From Thiobacillaceae bacterium (GTDB lineage Bacteria > Pseudomonadota > Gammaproteobacteria > Burkholderiales > Thiobacillaceae), in assembly GCA_012274165.1 (NCBI GenBank), contig JAAPAA010000112.1, positions 1 through 8,762 of the forward strand: a stretch of 8,762 nucleotides of DNA, read 5' to 3'. The position numbers were made by a program, and so were the translations under genes. How positions within the stretch are numbered: the first letter of the stretch is position 1; every line of letters starts with the position of its first letter. This document shows, piece by piece, positions 1-6,812 of this stretch. A model generated the notes under the pieces. It searched no databases, was not told the DNA's origin, and worked only from the letters and a program-made list of their open reading frames with translations.

Positions 1-140
1 GACGTGAAGCGCAGTGCGTCCTCCGCGACTTCGAAGGTCGACTGCGTGATGCCGAGTGGCGTCGGCACCTGGTAGCTCCAGCGCCTTTGCGGCGCTTGCG
101 TGACAGGGGCCGGTCCGGTTTGAACGAGCGTGTTCATCAT
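1..140 (-). CDS. Partial unrecognised protein, N-terminal 46 residues
   Basis: An open frame runs leftward from two consecutive ATG codons (135-140) and leaves the window without a stop, so only the N-terminus is visible. It begins MMNTLVQTGPAPVTQAP and continues through QRRWSYQVPTPLGITQSTF. There is no hydrophobic signal segment; the first 20 residues are rich in Pro, Thr and Gln and look unstructured. No clear Shine-Dalgarno sequence precedes either ATG. I do not recognise the family. Reading as a gene is supported by GC-rich third positions and by a divergent arrangement with the ORF at 352. It is too short here to exclude a chance frame. Confidence 0.4.
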   Translation of the reverse strand, partial: MMNTLVQTGPAPVTQAPQRRWSYQVPTPLGITQSTFEVAEDALRFT

Positions 141-351
141 GGTCGGTTGTTTCAAATCGCCGTGGACGTGGCCGAACTCAGCGGATCATTGTCGTCGAAT
201 GCTACTTCAGATGGTAATGCCTTAAACAGCAACTAGGGTTCACCCGAGTTTCTTGAGCGCGACGGCAGTTGCTAGACAGCAGTGCAATGGACCATACCAA
301 TCTCAGTACCGAACAGAAGAATTCCTAGATTCCTTGAAGAGTTGAAATGGC
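141..351. other. Divergent intergenic region
   Basis: This is the spacer between the leftward gene starting at 140 and the rightward gene starting at 352, where promoters for both would be expected. It is lower in GC than its surroundings. A 7-bp inverted pair, AGCAACT near 228 and AGTTGCT near 267, is the only structure I see. No convincing -35/-10 pair or operator could be assigned by eye. Confidence 0.3.
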
Positions 352-936
352 ATGAAGACTATTGAAAGCCTACGGGAAGACAACGAAGAGTGGGCGATGG
401 CGAACGTCGGCCCCAAAGGAACCGGCTTGCTGGGCTCCAGCGGGCGCGCTATTATTCGCGACTCGCCGGTACCACGAGAACGCTCGCATCAGGGGGGTGA
501 TGACAACCTGGGGGACACGATGCCGTTTGTAGTGAAACTGAAGGCCAAGTTTTTCGATATCGACAAATTCCTGAATATCGACCTGCGGGTGGGCGACGCG
601 CCGGAATGTGCCAATGTGTCTGCCGATGTGCTGGTGGTCCAGAAACTGATCGCGCTCGCCAACAGCAAAGTGGGCCCCGGTTCCAAATTCGCCTCGCCGC
701 TGCCGAGCGGCCGGATTGACGCAGTCACGAACTATTTCATCTACCACATCCAGGCGCGGCAGCAGAAGAGGTCACCGTCGGCAAAGATCGACGGCATCAT
801 CACGCCCGCCATACACAGCTCGAACTACGGCGGCGGTCTGTGGACGATCATGATCCTGAACAACATCGCCGCCTTCGAGAACCGCCCAGGCTGGGAACTT
901 CTCCTTTCGCAGTTCCCGGTGCGGTCGGCGTCGTGA
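352..936 (+). CDS. Hypothetical protein, 194 aa
   Basis: This is a soluble-looking protein without a signal peptide or membrane segment. The first 55 residues are Gly, Arg and Asp rich and look disordered. From about residue 57 (MPFVVKLKAKFFDIDKFLN) the sequence becomes regular. Residues about 90-155 hold a V-x-V-V-Q-K-L-I helix, a GRIDAVTNYFIYHIQ helix and a K-I-D-G-I-I-T-P segment. That helix, helix, D-G-I-I-T spacing faintly resembles peptidoglycan-binding-1 folds, but this is only a resemblance. The end is W-E-L-L-L-S-Q-F-P. The ATG at 352 is the first start, with only a weak purine stretch before it. An internal ATG at 520 follows a GGGGGA run at short spacing and may be the real start, giving 138 aa. 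I do not recognise the family and assign no function. Confidence 0.55.
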   Translation: MKTIESLREDNEEWAMANVGPKGTGLLGSSGRAIIRDSPVPRERSHQGGDDNLGDTMPFVVKLKAKFFDIDKFLNIDLRVGDAPECANVSADVLVVQKLIALANSKVGPGSKFASPLPSGRIDAVTNYFIYHIQARQQKRSPSAKIDGIITPAIHSSNYGGGLWTIMILNNIAAFENRPGWELLLSQFPVRSAS

Positions 937-1190
937 GCGCGAAAGCCCTCTCGAACGGTGTCCAAGAAGATCAAATGGGCCAACGAGGAGTGGATTCCAG
1001 TCAACACTATGGCGTTCACCAACGCAACGCCTCGAAGTCGGATTAGCGAGCCGATGAGTTCAGGCGGAGTTCGCAGCTCGGCGCGCTCGGACTCGTTCCT
1101 AACGACCGCCTTGGGGGGCTGGCCTTGCCCTCCGTCGACAACGCATCCGTCGTACGGTAAGCCCCAAAGCGGTCGCTCATGTCCGTCCGC
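937..1190. other. Gene-poor spacer with possible gene fragment
   Basis: No gene can be supported here. A frame opening with GTG at 958 (MSKKIKWANEEWIPVNTMAF) looks protein-like for about 25 codons, then becomes low-quality Ser/Pro/Gly sequence that runs into the IS30 remnant. It could be the 5' stump of a gene cut by the insertion. The rest holds the inverted repeat listed separately. The end of the IS30 element should also lie in this region, but no terminal repeat was identified. Confidence 0.35.
1104..1174. repeat. Imperfect inverted repeat, GACCGC-TTGGGG type
   Basis: The left arm (1104-1120) reads GACCGCCTTGGGGGGCT. The right arm (1160-1174) reads AGCCCCAAAGCGGTC. The reverse complement of the right arm matches the left at 14 of 15 positions, with one mismatch and a 2-nt bulge in the G run. 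About 39 nt separate the arms. Transcribed either way it would form a strong stem. It lies just beyond the stop of the IS30 pseudogene, so it could be a terminator or a dispersed intergenic repeat. AAAGCGGTC-type motifs are, as far as I recall, common in proteobacterial intergenic DNA. Confidence 0.5.
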
Positions 1191-2163
1191 TCATGGCGGC
1201 GAAACCGTCGACGAAACAAGTTGGCTGAATCGTTCAGCGGGCGTTTGGTAGTTTAGGGTCATCCTTGGGCGCTCGTCTAGTCGCTTTGCCACGGCGTTGA
1301 GCTGTGCCTGCGAGTAGTCCCAGATATCGACTCCCTTGGGGCCGTATTGCCTCAACAGGCCGTTCGTATTCTCATTGCTCCCGCGCTGCCAGGGACTCTG
1401 CGGTCGCAGAAGTAAACACTGATGTCTCTAGCCAAGGTGAAACGCTTGTGATCCGCCATCTCTTTGCCCCAATCCCAGGTCAGCGACTTGTAGAGTTCCT
1501 GCGGCAATTTGCGCGCGTGCTTGATCAGCGCGTTGATCACCGTCTCTGTGTCTTTGCTGGCCACCTTCACCAGCATCACGTAGCGTGTCTGGCGTTCAAC
1601 TGGCGTTGCAATCTGGGTGTTGCGACTCCCAAACAGCAAGCCTCCCAGTGACCAGGTACCGCCCGATCTTCCACCAAAGCCGGGCGTTCGCTGATGGAGA
1701 CCGTGTCCGGGATCTTTCCGTGGTTGTCGGTCTTCTGTGTGTGATGGCGCGAACGGCGCATGGCCCGTGTGCGCCTGAGGTGCTGCAGCAGCTGCTTGTT
1801 CAAGGCGCCACGGGCTTGGATGAAGAGGCTACGGTAGATGGTCTCGTGTGACACGTGGTAATCGCCGTCGCACGGATAAGTATGCTTCAACCACCCGGCA
1901 ATCTGCTGCGGTGCCCACTGCAATTGAAACTTGCCTGCCACGACGTGCGCCAAGCTTCGGTTCTGAACCAGTTTGCAGCGTTTGGGGCGGCGTGCTCTGC
2001 CCCACGCTGCCTGGTCGGCCTGGGTCGCCCGATAGCAGCCTTGACCACCATTGCGCTTGATCTCGCGGCTGATAGTGGATGGTGCCCGAACAAGAAACGC
2101 TGCAATCGAACGGATGGACTGCCCCGCAACCAAGGCACGCGATATCTCTTCCCGCTCGGCCAA
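1191..2163 (-). pseudogene. IS30-family transposase, two frameshifts
   Basis: The N-terminal part reads LAEREEISRALVAGQSIRSI and continues with a helix-turn-helix ending APSTISREIKRNGG, typical of IS30 transposases. It passes through QWAPQQIAGWLK and SHETIYRSLF to VPGHWE near 1650. There the frame breaks: family proteins read GHWEGDLLFG, but here about 4 nt are missing, so the Gly-Asp pair including the first catalytic Asp of the DDE triad is lost. The next frame reads LLFGSRNTQIATPVERQTRY through LTWDWGKEMADHKRF (second Asp present) to VYFCD near 1395. A 1-nt loss there shifts the frame again to SPWQRGSNENTNGLLRQY (catalytic Glu present), ending RFSQLVSSTVSPP at a TGA (1191-1193). The start is probably the TTG at 2161-2163, since an in-frame stop lies upstream. 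Not functional. Confidence 0.9.
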
Positions 2164-2244
2164 GCGTATGCCGCCAGTCTCAGTGGGCTGCTGCCGGTTT
2201 CAAAGACACCTTGTTAAGGTGGAAAATGAAACTGGAGGTTGTTC

Positions 2245-2522
2245 ATGGGAACGAGAAGACAATTCAGCCGTGAGTTCAAGCTTGAGGCCGTAAGGCTGGT
2301 CAAGGACAGAGGGGTATCGGTACCGCAGGCTGCGCGCGATCTGGACTTGCACGAGAGGTGCGCGAATTGGCGGCCGATCCGCAGCAGGCATTTCCGGGCA
2401 AGGGCGTGATGAAGCCCGAGCAGGCCGAGATTGATCGGCTGAAAAAGGAGAACGCCAAGCTCAGGATGGAGCGCGACATCCTGAAAAATGCCGCGGCCTA
2501 CTTTGTCAAGGACTCACTGTGA
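2245..2522 (+). pseudogene. IS3-family transposase OrfA, frameshifted
   Basis: OrfA supplies the DNA-binding half of IS3 transposases. The ATG at 2245 follows a good GGAGG site. The product begins MGTRRQFSREFKLEAVRLVK, a helix-turn-helix of the HTH_Tnp_1 type, and runs to DLDLHE near 2354. The family continues ENVLRKWVRELAADP; here the segment for NVLRKW is missing (about 16 nt), which shifts the frame. The rest, VRELAADPQQAFPGKGVM through the leucine-zipper-like QAEIDRLKKENAKLRMERDI, is intact in the new frame and ends KDSL at 2520-2522. The usual frameshift-promoting A-AAA-AAG run coding ILKKAAAYF is altered: here it is AAA AAT, coding ILKNAAAYF. Confidence 0.85.
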
Positions 2523-3376
2523 AGTTCGAGTTCGTGGCGAAGCACCCGAGTGGCCTGGCCGGTCAATCTGATGTGCGAGGCGCTCGGTGTCTCGCGAAGT
2601 GGGTTCTATGCGTGGCTGGTGCGACCCAGAAGCCGGCGCAGCCGGGAAGATGAGGTGCTGGGAACGCATGTTCGCCAGAGCTTTGTGGGCAGTGATCGCA
2701 CCTATGGAGCGCGGCGCGTGTGGCACGACCTGCTGGCGCTGGGCCAGCGCTGCGGGCTGCACAGTATCGAGCGGCTGATGCGCCAGCAGGCCTTGCGCGC
2801 CCGGCCTCGCCGCAGAGGGCTGCCCAAGGACTTGGGCGAGCGCAGCGCCATCGCCGACAACATTCTGGACCGCCAGTTCGTGGCGAGCGCGCCGAACCAG
2901 AAGTGGGTGGCTGACTTCACCTACATCTGGAGGCCGAAGGCTGGCTCTATGCGGCCGCCGTGCTGGACCTGTACTCGCGGCGAATCGTCGGCTGGTCAAT
3001 GCAAGACAGCATGACCTCGCAGCTTGTGGCCGATGCGCTGATGATGCCCGTTTGGCGCCGAGGCAAGCCCGCCGCGTTGCTGCATCACTCGGATCAAGGC
3101 CGCCAATACACCAGCGAGCACTTCCAGGAGCTGCTTAAGGAACTAGGCATTACCTGCAGCATGAGTCGCGCTGGCGAGGTCTGGGACAACTCTGCGATGG
3201 AGAGTTTCTTCAGTTCAGTGAAGACCGAACGCACAGCTCGAAAGGTGTACCGGTCCAGAGAACAGGCCCGGGCTGATGTCTTTGATTACATCGAGCGGTT
3301 CTATGACCCGACGAGACGTCATTCGACTGTGGGCTACGTCAGTCCGATAGACTTTGAGAAAGCTCAAGAAGCTTAG
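2519..3376 (+). pseudogene. IS3-family transposase OrfB, two frameshifts
   Basis: OrfB is the DDE integrase-like half. A GTG at 2519 overlaps the orfA stop and opens VKFEFVAKH. One extra base near 2546 then shifts into VAWPVNLMCEALGVSRSGFY and the HTH_21-like segment, reaching QKWVADFTYIW near 2930 (first catalytic Asp in DFTYI). A 1-nt loss there shifts again to EGWLYAAAVLDLYSRRIVGW. The core continues with LLHHSDQGRQYTS (second Asp) and WDNSAMESFFSSVK (Glu). Exactly 35 residues separate the second Asp from the Glu, as in IS3 D-D(35)-E enzymes. It ends PIDFEKAQEA. All three catalytic residues survive, but no continuous protein can be made. Confidence 0.88.
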
Positions 3377-3385
3377 GCCGGTGTC

Positions 3386-3659
3386 CAGGCGTCGCATTGG
3401 CCTGGCCCTTCACCGCTGGGGTCAGGGGCTGCATCTGGCTGTCCACGGAACACTACCATAAATCCCAGGCCGTGTTGTCATTGCCTTCCCGTACGGATTT
3501 GGAACGGCAGGCCCTGCCTGAAGCTTCGCCCCATTTTCCGAGCGGGCCCCGGAGCGCGCGCCCCGATTTGCAACAAGGCGCCCCCGTTCCTGTGCTGTAC
3601 TTCACGACTGTTTGACGAGCGTAATCCGTTGACTGTCCGGATGCGTTACATTGCCTTAC
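3386..3659. other. Spacer between IS3 remnant and stress-gene pair
   Basis: I see no supportable gene. Frames here are short and of low quality. The sequence is GC rich with several C/G runs (3540-3590). A TTGACT at 3629-3634 resembles a -35 box, but TACATT follows after only 12 nt and TTACAT after 21 nt, so no standard promoter can be called. The promoter of the downstream pair presumably lies here. Confidence 0.3.
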
Positions 3660-3941
3660 ATGACGCCAACAGACTACGCCGTCGACGAACTTTCCCTTTG
3701 GCAACAAGCGCTGCGAGAGCAACGGCAGGCAGAAGAAGAACTCAATGCAGCGCGGCGGAAACGGCGGCCAAAGCGCGTCATCGAAATGATGCCAGTGTTG
3801 CAGACATTGCGAACGCGCGCCGACCTGCTGCTGGCCGAGGCGGTCAAGATGAAGTGCTCGTTCACGACCGCCAAAGAGTTAATAACGGACTGGGGCAGCC
3901 CCACACAGCCCGGCGCCCTGGAAGACGGGGCAAGTGCGTGA
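3660..3941 (+). CDS. Small charged hypothetical protein upstream of usp
   Basis: This 93-aa product begins MTPTDYAVDELSLWQQALRE. Residues 12-42 are rich in Glu, Gln, Ala, Arg and Lys and should form a long helix or coiled coil. They are followed by a basic patch (RRKRRPKR) and a second amphipathic helix with TRADLLLAEAVKMK. There is no signal peptide or membrane segment. The start could also be the TTG at 3651, three codons earlier; neither has a clear Shine-Dalgarno site. Its TGA (3939-3941) overlaps the GTG start of the Usp gene by 4 nt (GTGA), which implies translational coupling and a shared transcript. I do not recognise the family. A partner or regulator of the stress protein is a reasonable guess from context only. 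Confidence 0.65.
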   Translation: MTPTDYAVDELSLWQQALREQRQAEEELNAARRKRRPKRVIEMMPVLQTLRTRADLLLAEAVKMKCSFTTAKELITDWGSPTQPGALEDGASA

Positions 3942-4354
3942 CGTACCGGATTTTGTGCGCGTACGACCAGTCCGCCGGCGCCGACAAGGCCTTTGATTTC
4001 GCGTTGCAGCTGGCTAAGCGATTTGATGGCGAGCTTCACGTTCTGGCTGTGTTCGAGCCGGCCGAGGCGTCGCGCGGAGTGAGGGCCGAAGCGCTGCTCG
4101 AAACGGCAGAGGGTCAATTCAGCGCAGACTTGGACCGGCTTCGCTCAAAGGGGATTGAAGCGGGGCTAGAACTGACAACCGCAGTGTCGGTGGGATATCC
4201 CGCGCAGCAGATTCTCAAGAAGGCAGAGGAGCTGCGGGCTGACCACATTGTCGTGGGCCAGCGTGGAAAGAACGCCTTTGAGCGCAGGGCGATGGGCTCG
4301 GTGTCCTTGCGCATAGTCTCGCACGGCGCGGGAACGGTCACGGTCGTGCGTTGA
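3938..4354 (+). CDS. Universal stress protein, UspA family
   Basis: This is a 138-aa single-domain cytoplasmic UspA protein, the usual length. The GTG at 3938 is chosen because it places the first beta strand (YRILCAYDQSAGADKAFDFA) at the N-terminus. It also overlaps the preceding stop by 4 nt. Near the C-terminus the nucleotide-binding signature G-x2-G-x9-G-S is complete (VVGQRGKNAFERRAMGS), followed by the final strand AGTVTVVR. This predicts the ATP-binding subclass that dimerises through its last strand. Family members respond to starvation, oxidative or respiratory stress; the exact role here is unknown. It is one of few intact genes in the window, which suggests it is under selection or is host sequence that the insertion sequences have spared. 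Confidence 0.92.
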   Translation: MTYRILCAYDQSAGADKAFDFALQLAKRFDGELHVLAVFEPAEASRGVRAEALLETAEGQFSADLDRLRSKGIEAGLELTTAVSVGYPAQQILKKAEELRADHIVVGQRGKNAFERRAMGSVSLRIVSHGAGTVTVVR

Positions 4355-4529
4355 AAGTGCATGGGCGGCTGAAGATCGCACTGGAAAGGTTTTCTGTGCA
4401 ACAGTGATTCGACCCAGGAAGACCACCACGTTCGAGTTCGTAGCCCGACTACTTCACTTGTCGCGGCACATATCCTCGCCTGGACTAGCTATGCCTCGGG
4501 CGCTGGGTCTTCGCCGATAGACTTGCGGC

Positions 4530-5568
4530 ATGCCGACCGCGACCGAGCTCATCGAAATCCGCTCCTTTGATCCGCAGACCGCCACGCGGGTGGAGTGGAC
4601 GCCGTACCACGCGTACCGCCGACAGCGCGCCGCCGAGGAGTTCCCCGACGTGCCACTGCTCGCGGACGCGGATTTCGAGCACGACGCGCAACGGCAACTC
4701 GCGTTCACGGTGAACCATCGCTTCGTGGCGATGCGTGCCGGCGAGATCGTGGGAAACATGATCCTCGCCGTGCGCCGCGCTGGCACGCCGGGCTGCGAGG
4801 ACTACGCGCCTTACGTCGACGTGTTCGGCGGCGTTCTCAAGCAGCAGCGGCGCCGCGGCGTGGGCCGGGCGCTGTTCGCGCACCTGCACGACTTCATGGG
4901 TGCGAACGGAAGGTCGCTCGCGTAGATCAAGGTGCTGTTCGCCGATGGACACGGCTTCCTCGCGGCCACCGGCGCGCAGACGAAGTTTCGCAGCGTCGAA
5001 AGCCATCTGGCACTGAGCGTAGTGCCATGGACGCAGATGCCTGCCTGGCGCGACCAGCTGGAAACCGCCCGCCTGCCGTTGCGCTGGGAGATCCATGCGC
5101 CCCGCGTGCCGCTCCCGCGCCTCGCGCGGCTCATGACGCCCTTCAGCCGCCTCATCAACGAGCAGCCATTGGGCGGGCTTGAGATGCCTCCCATCCGCGT
5201 GGTACCGTGAACTGGACACGCGCGGCGGCGAGCATTACCTGATCCTGCTCAACGCCGAAGACGAAGTCGCGGCCGTGTGCGACGCGAATTGGGACGCGCG
5301 CGTGCCGGAGCGCGTGCACCAGTCGTTCACCGCGGTGGCTGCGCCCTGGCGCGTCCAAGGCTTAGCCAAGGCGGCCAAGGCAGCGATGCTGCTGCTCGTG
5401 CGGGCGCGCCGGCCGGAGGTGACCACCTTCACCACGTACAACGCCCAATCGAACGGACCAATGCTGTCGACTAACCATCGACTGGGCTTTTGCCTCCACC
5501 GCGAGGAATGCACGTATCAGCTCGGCCGCGACGCCTTGGGCGCATTCCTGAGGCGAGCAGCCGTCTAG
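4530..5568 (+). pseudogene. Tandem GNAT acetyltransferase, stop codon plus frameshift
   Basis: Two GNAT folds are encoded in series. The first (from ATG 4530) has RAGEIVGNMILAV and YVDVFGGVLKQQRRRGVGRA, where QQRRRGVGRA is the acetyl-CoA-binding motif A (Q/R-x-x-G-x-G/A). After RSLA an in-frame TAG (4923-4925) interrupts it, and the same frame resumes IKVLFADGHGFLAATGAQTK to about 5195. A net +1 nt shift near 5195 then leads into WYRELDTRGGEHYLILLN. The second fold has HQSFTAVAAPWRVQGLAKAA (motif A again) and TYNAQSNGPMLSTNHRLGF, the Asn-Met-Leu-Leu-Gly-Phe pattern common in GNAT C-termini. Total length would be about 345 aa. Two-domain GNATs of this kind acetylate small molecules or antibiotics in some relatives; the substrate here cannot be told. 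With two lesions it is probably dead, unless the TAG is a sequencing error. Confidence 0.8.
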
Positions 5569-5675
5569 GCTGGCCACCAGCGTCAGGCAGACTGTCTCGA
5601 TACTTCATCACCACCTTCTTCCGCGCAGCGATGTTGGATTAGCTGCCGAAGTAACGCGAAGGTGCGGAGTGCGCG
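5569..5675. other. Short spacer
   Basis: No gene is seen. Directly after the acetyltransferase stop is a small stem, GCTGG-CCA-CCAGC, without a following T run. It is too weak to call a terminator. Confidence 0.25.
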
Positions 5676-6046
5676 GAAGGTAGTGACCGCAAGCAGGTGA
5701 CGCTGCTGCCCGAGTGCCTGGACGACTACCTCGGTGAAGACAATCCGGTGCGGGTGTCGGGGCCTTCGTCGAGGAACTGGACCTTGAGGCGCTCGGGTTC
5801 GAGGGCATGACGCCGGCGCTCACTGGGCGGCCCTCGTATCACCCGGCGGTTGTTGAAAATCTACATCTACGGCTACCTGAATCGGATCCACCAGTCCGGC
5901 CGCCTCGCCGTTTTGTCGTGCTCTGCCGTGACCTGAAGGTGTTCTCCCAGATGGTCGTCGCGATCGACAGCAGCAAGTTCAAGGCTGTCAACAGCCTGGA
6001 CCGCAGCTTCACACCAGCCAAGATCGAGCGCCGCCATCAGCAATAG
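5676..6046 (+). pseudogene. IS1182-like transposase remnant, rightward
   Basis: Pieces of one transposase appear in successive frames. They are DRKQVTLLPECLDDYLGEDN (from 5685), AFVEELDLEALGFEGMTPAL with TGRPSYHPAVV, LKIYIYGYLNRI (near 5850-5890), and after an internal deletion RFVVLCRDLKVFSQMVVAID with SSKFKAVNS and FTPAKIERR (to about 6046). Intact relatives have about 60 more residues between the YLNRI and FVVLCR segments. At least three frame changes and one deletion are therefore present. The AIDSSKFKAVN segment holds the first catalytic Asp. Everything C-terminal is missing, cut at the junction with the oppositely oriented remnant that follows. This is a different subgroup from the other two IS1182-like pieces. 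Confidence 0.82.
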
Positions 6047-6635
6047 AGGAGAGGCGCTGCGCGTGCACGTCCACTTCTTGGGCCGTGTTGTCCTCGCTTT
6101 GGTGCAGCTCGATGATCTTGTCAGCGGCCTTTTCCAGTCGCGCAGCACGGTGCAGCAGTTCGGTGTGGGTGCCGCTGCGCTCTTTGCTGGCGTTGGCGGG
6201 CAGCTTGACGCCGTCGATGGCAAACAGCTGACGCCCAATCAAACCCATCCGGTCGCACGTGAGCAGGACCTGGGTGAATAAGGGTTTGATCTGTTCGCCC
6301 AGTTCACGCATAAACTTTTCGATGTGGGTGTAGCAGGGCTGGCTGTCGCCACTCAAGGCGATGAACTGAACGTTGTGCAGGCAGGCCTGTGAAATGGCGC
6401 GGCTGGAAATCAAGCCACGGCTGTAGGCCAGCAACACAACCTTGAGCATGACACGCGGGTCGTACGCACTGGCGCCGACTTCGTCGTCCTTGAATCGCGC
6501 ATCCAGTGCCGACAAGTCCAGCTCGCGATCGACCAGATGGTCCTGGGCGAATTCAAAGGTGCCGGGCTGGATTTGCTCTGACAACACCACGGGCAGCAGG
6601 CGTGGGTTGCGGTCTACCGGTTTGTATCGAGACAT
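6047..6635 (-). pseudogene. IS1182-like transposase, N-terminal part only
   Basis: A leftward frame starts at ATG 6635 with MSRYKPVDRNPRLLPVVLSE. It is intact through DPRVMLKVVLLAYSRGLISS (the DUF772-like N-terminal domain) and LFAIDGVKLPANASKERSGT, which holds the first catalytic Asp. It is then lost after about residue 196 (VDVHAQRLSS) where it meets the rightward remnant. The frame runs on to 6009 only by chance over the other element. No strong Shine-Dalgarno precedes the ATG. Family members are about 450-500 aa, so more than half is missing, including the second Asp and the Glu. Its 5' flank up to about 6733 is retained and reaches the attC end of the cassette. Confidence 0.88.
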
Positions 6636-6733
6636 GGCATTGAGAGGAATGAACGCGATGACAAATCAACGTTCTCATCGACACCGTCGCCGACACAATT
6701 GCGCGGCGACAAGGGATCTTTGCACAACCTCAA
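6636..6733 (-). other. 5' flank and presumed end of left IS1182-like element
   Basis: This is non-coding DNA between the transposase start and the cassette. It includes a 7-bp stem (GTCGCCG 6686-6692, CGGCGAC 6704-6710, 11-nt loop) and, next to the cassette, GAGGTTGTGCAAAGATCCC read leftward (6731-6713). The latter is a candidate IS end. The DNA beyond the cassette's other side starts similarly (GAGGATTTGTCG, 7725-7736) but the match is weak, so the terminal repeat is unproven. Confidence 0.4.
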
Positions 6734-6808
6734 CGTCTCCCATCAGCGGCCGCGTAGATGCGGGCGGATACCTGCCGTAAGGCGGTCCGCTGCATGGGTT
6801 GGTTAGAG
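6728..6808 (-). other. attC recombination site
   Basis: Read leftward: R'' box CTCTAAC (6808-6802), then CAA, CCCAT, an extra G (6793), CAGCGG, an extra A (6786), CCGC, a 28-nt terminal loop, GCGG, CCGCTG, ATGGG (6743-6739), AGAC, and R' box GTTGAGG (6734-6728). The arms pair as 11 plus 4 bp with two extrahelical bases on the same arm. From the R'' AAC to the first extra base is 8 nt, then 6 nt to the second, and 9 nt from the stem to GTT on the other side. As I recall the aadA1 attC, these spacings are identical, and its second extra base is also A (T on the folded bottom strand). The first extra base is C on the bottom strand where G is usual. Both R boxes end in G where consensus GTTRRRY has a pyrimidine. 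The TTGAGG of R' belongs to the following DNA. Confidence 0.85.
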
Positions 6809-6812
6809 AGCG

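Larger units (their letters stand above)
2205..3385 (+). mobile_element. IS3-family insertion sequence remnant, ends tentative
   Basis: The element carries the two overlapping reading frames listed separately, orfA and orfB. Candidate terminal repeats are GACACC(N4)TAAG at 2205-2218 and its inverse at 3372-3385, identical at 10 of 14 positions. Outward of these the flanks do not match, and no target duplication was found. The left end abuts the start of the IS30 transposase gene, so IS3 may have inserted into or beside the IS30 end. The boundaries could be off by tens of bases. With breaks in both frames the copy cannot move by itself. Confidence 0.6.

Noticed and set aside
1097..1180. TCCTAAC followed by an inverted repeat, considered as a second attC
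   Set aside because: The arm starts directly after AAC with no unpaired spacer. The other arm is followed by GCTCATG and not GTTRRRY, so attC geometry fails.
2207..2221. CACCTT-GTT-AAGGTG hairpin between IS30 and IS3
   Set aside because: The stem is only 6 bp, has no T run, and lies where the IS3 end is expected. It is more likely part of an IS end than a terminator.
4485..5219. Long leftward open frame of 244 codons opposite the GNAT gene
   Set aside because: It is Arg/His/Glu rich low-complexity sequence typical of the antisense of a high-GC gene. The rightward frames have clear GNAT motifs.
6686..6710. GTCGCCG...CGGCGAC hairpin upstream of the left IS1182-like gene
   Set aside because: It has 7 bp with an 11-nt loop and could be chance in high-GC DNA. 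It lacks attC features.
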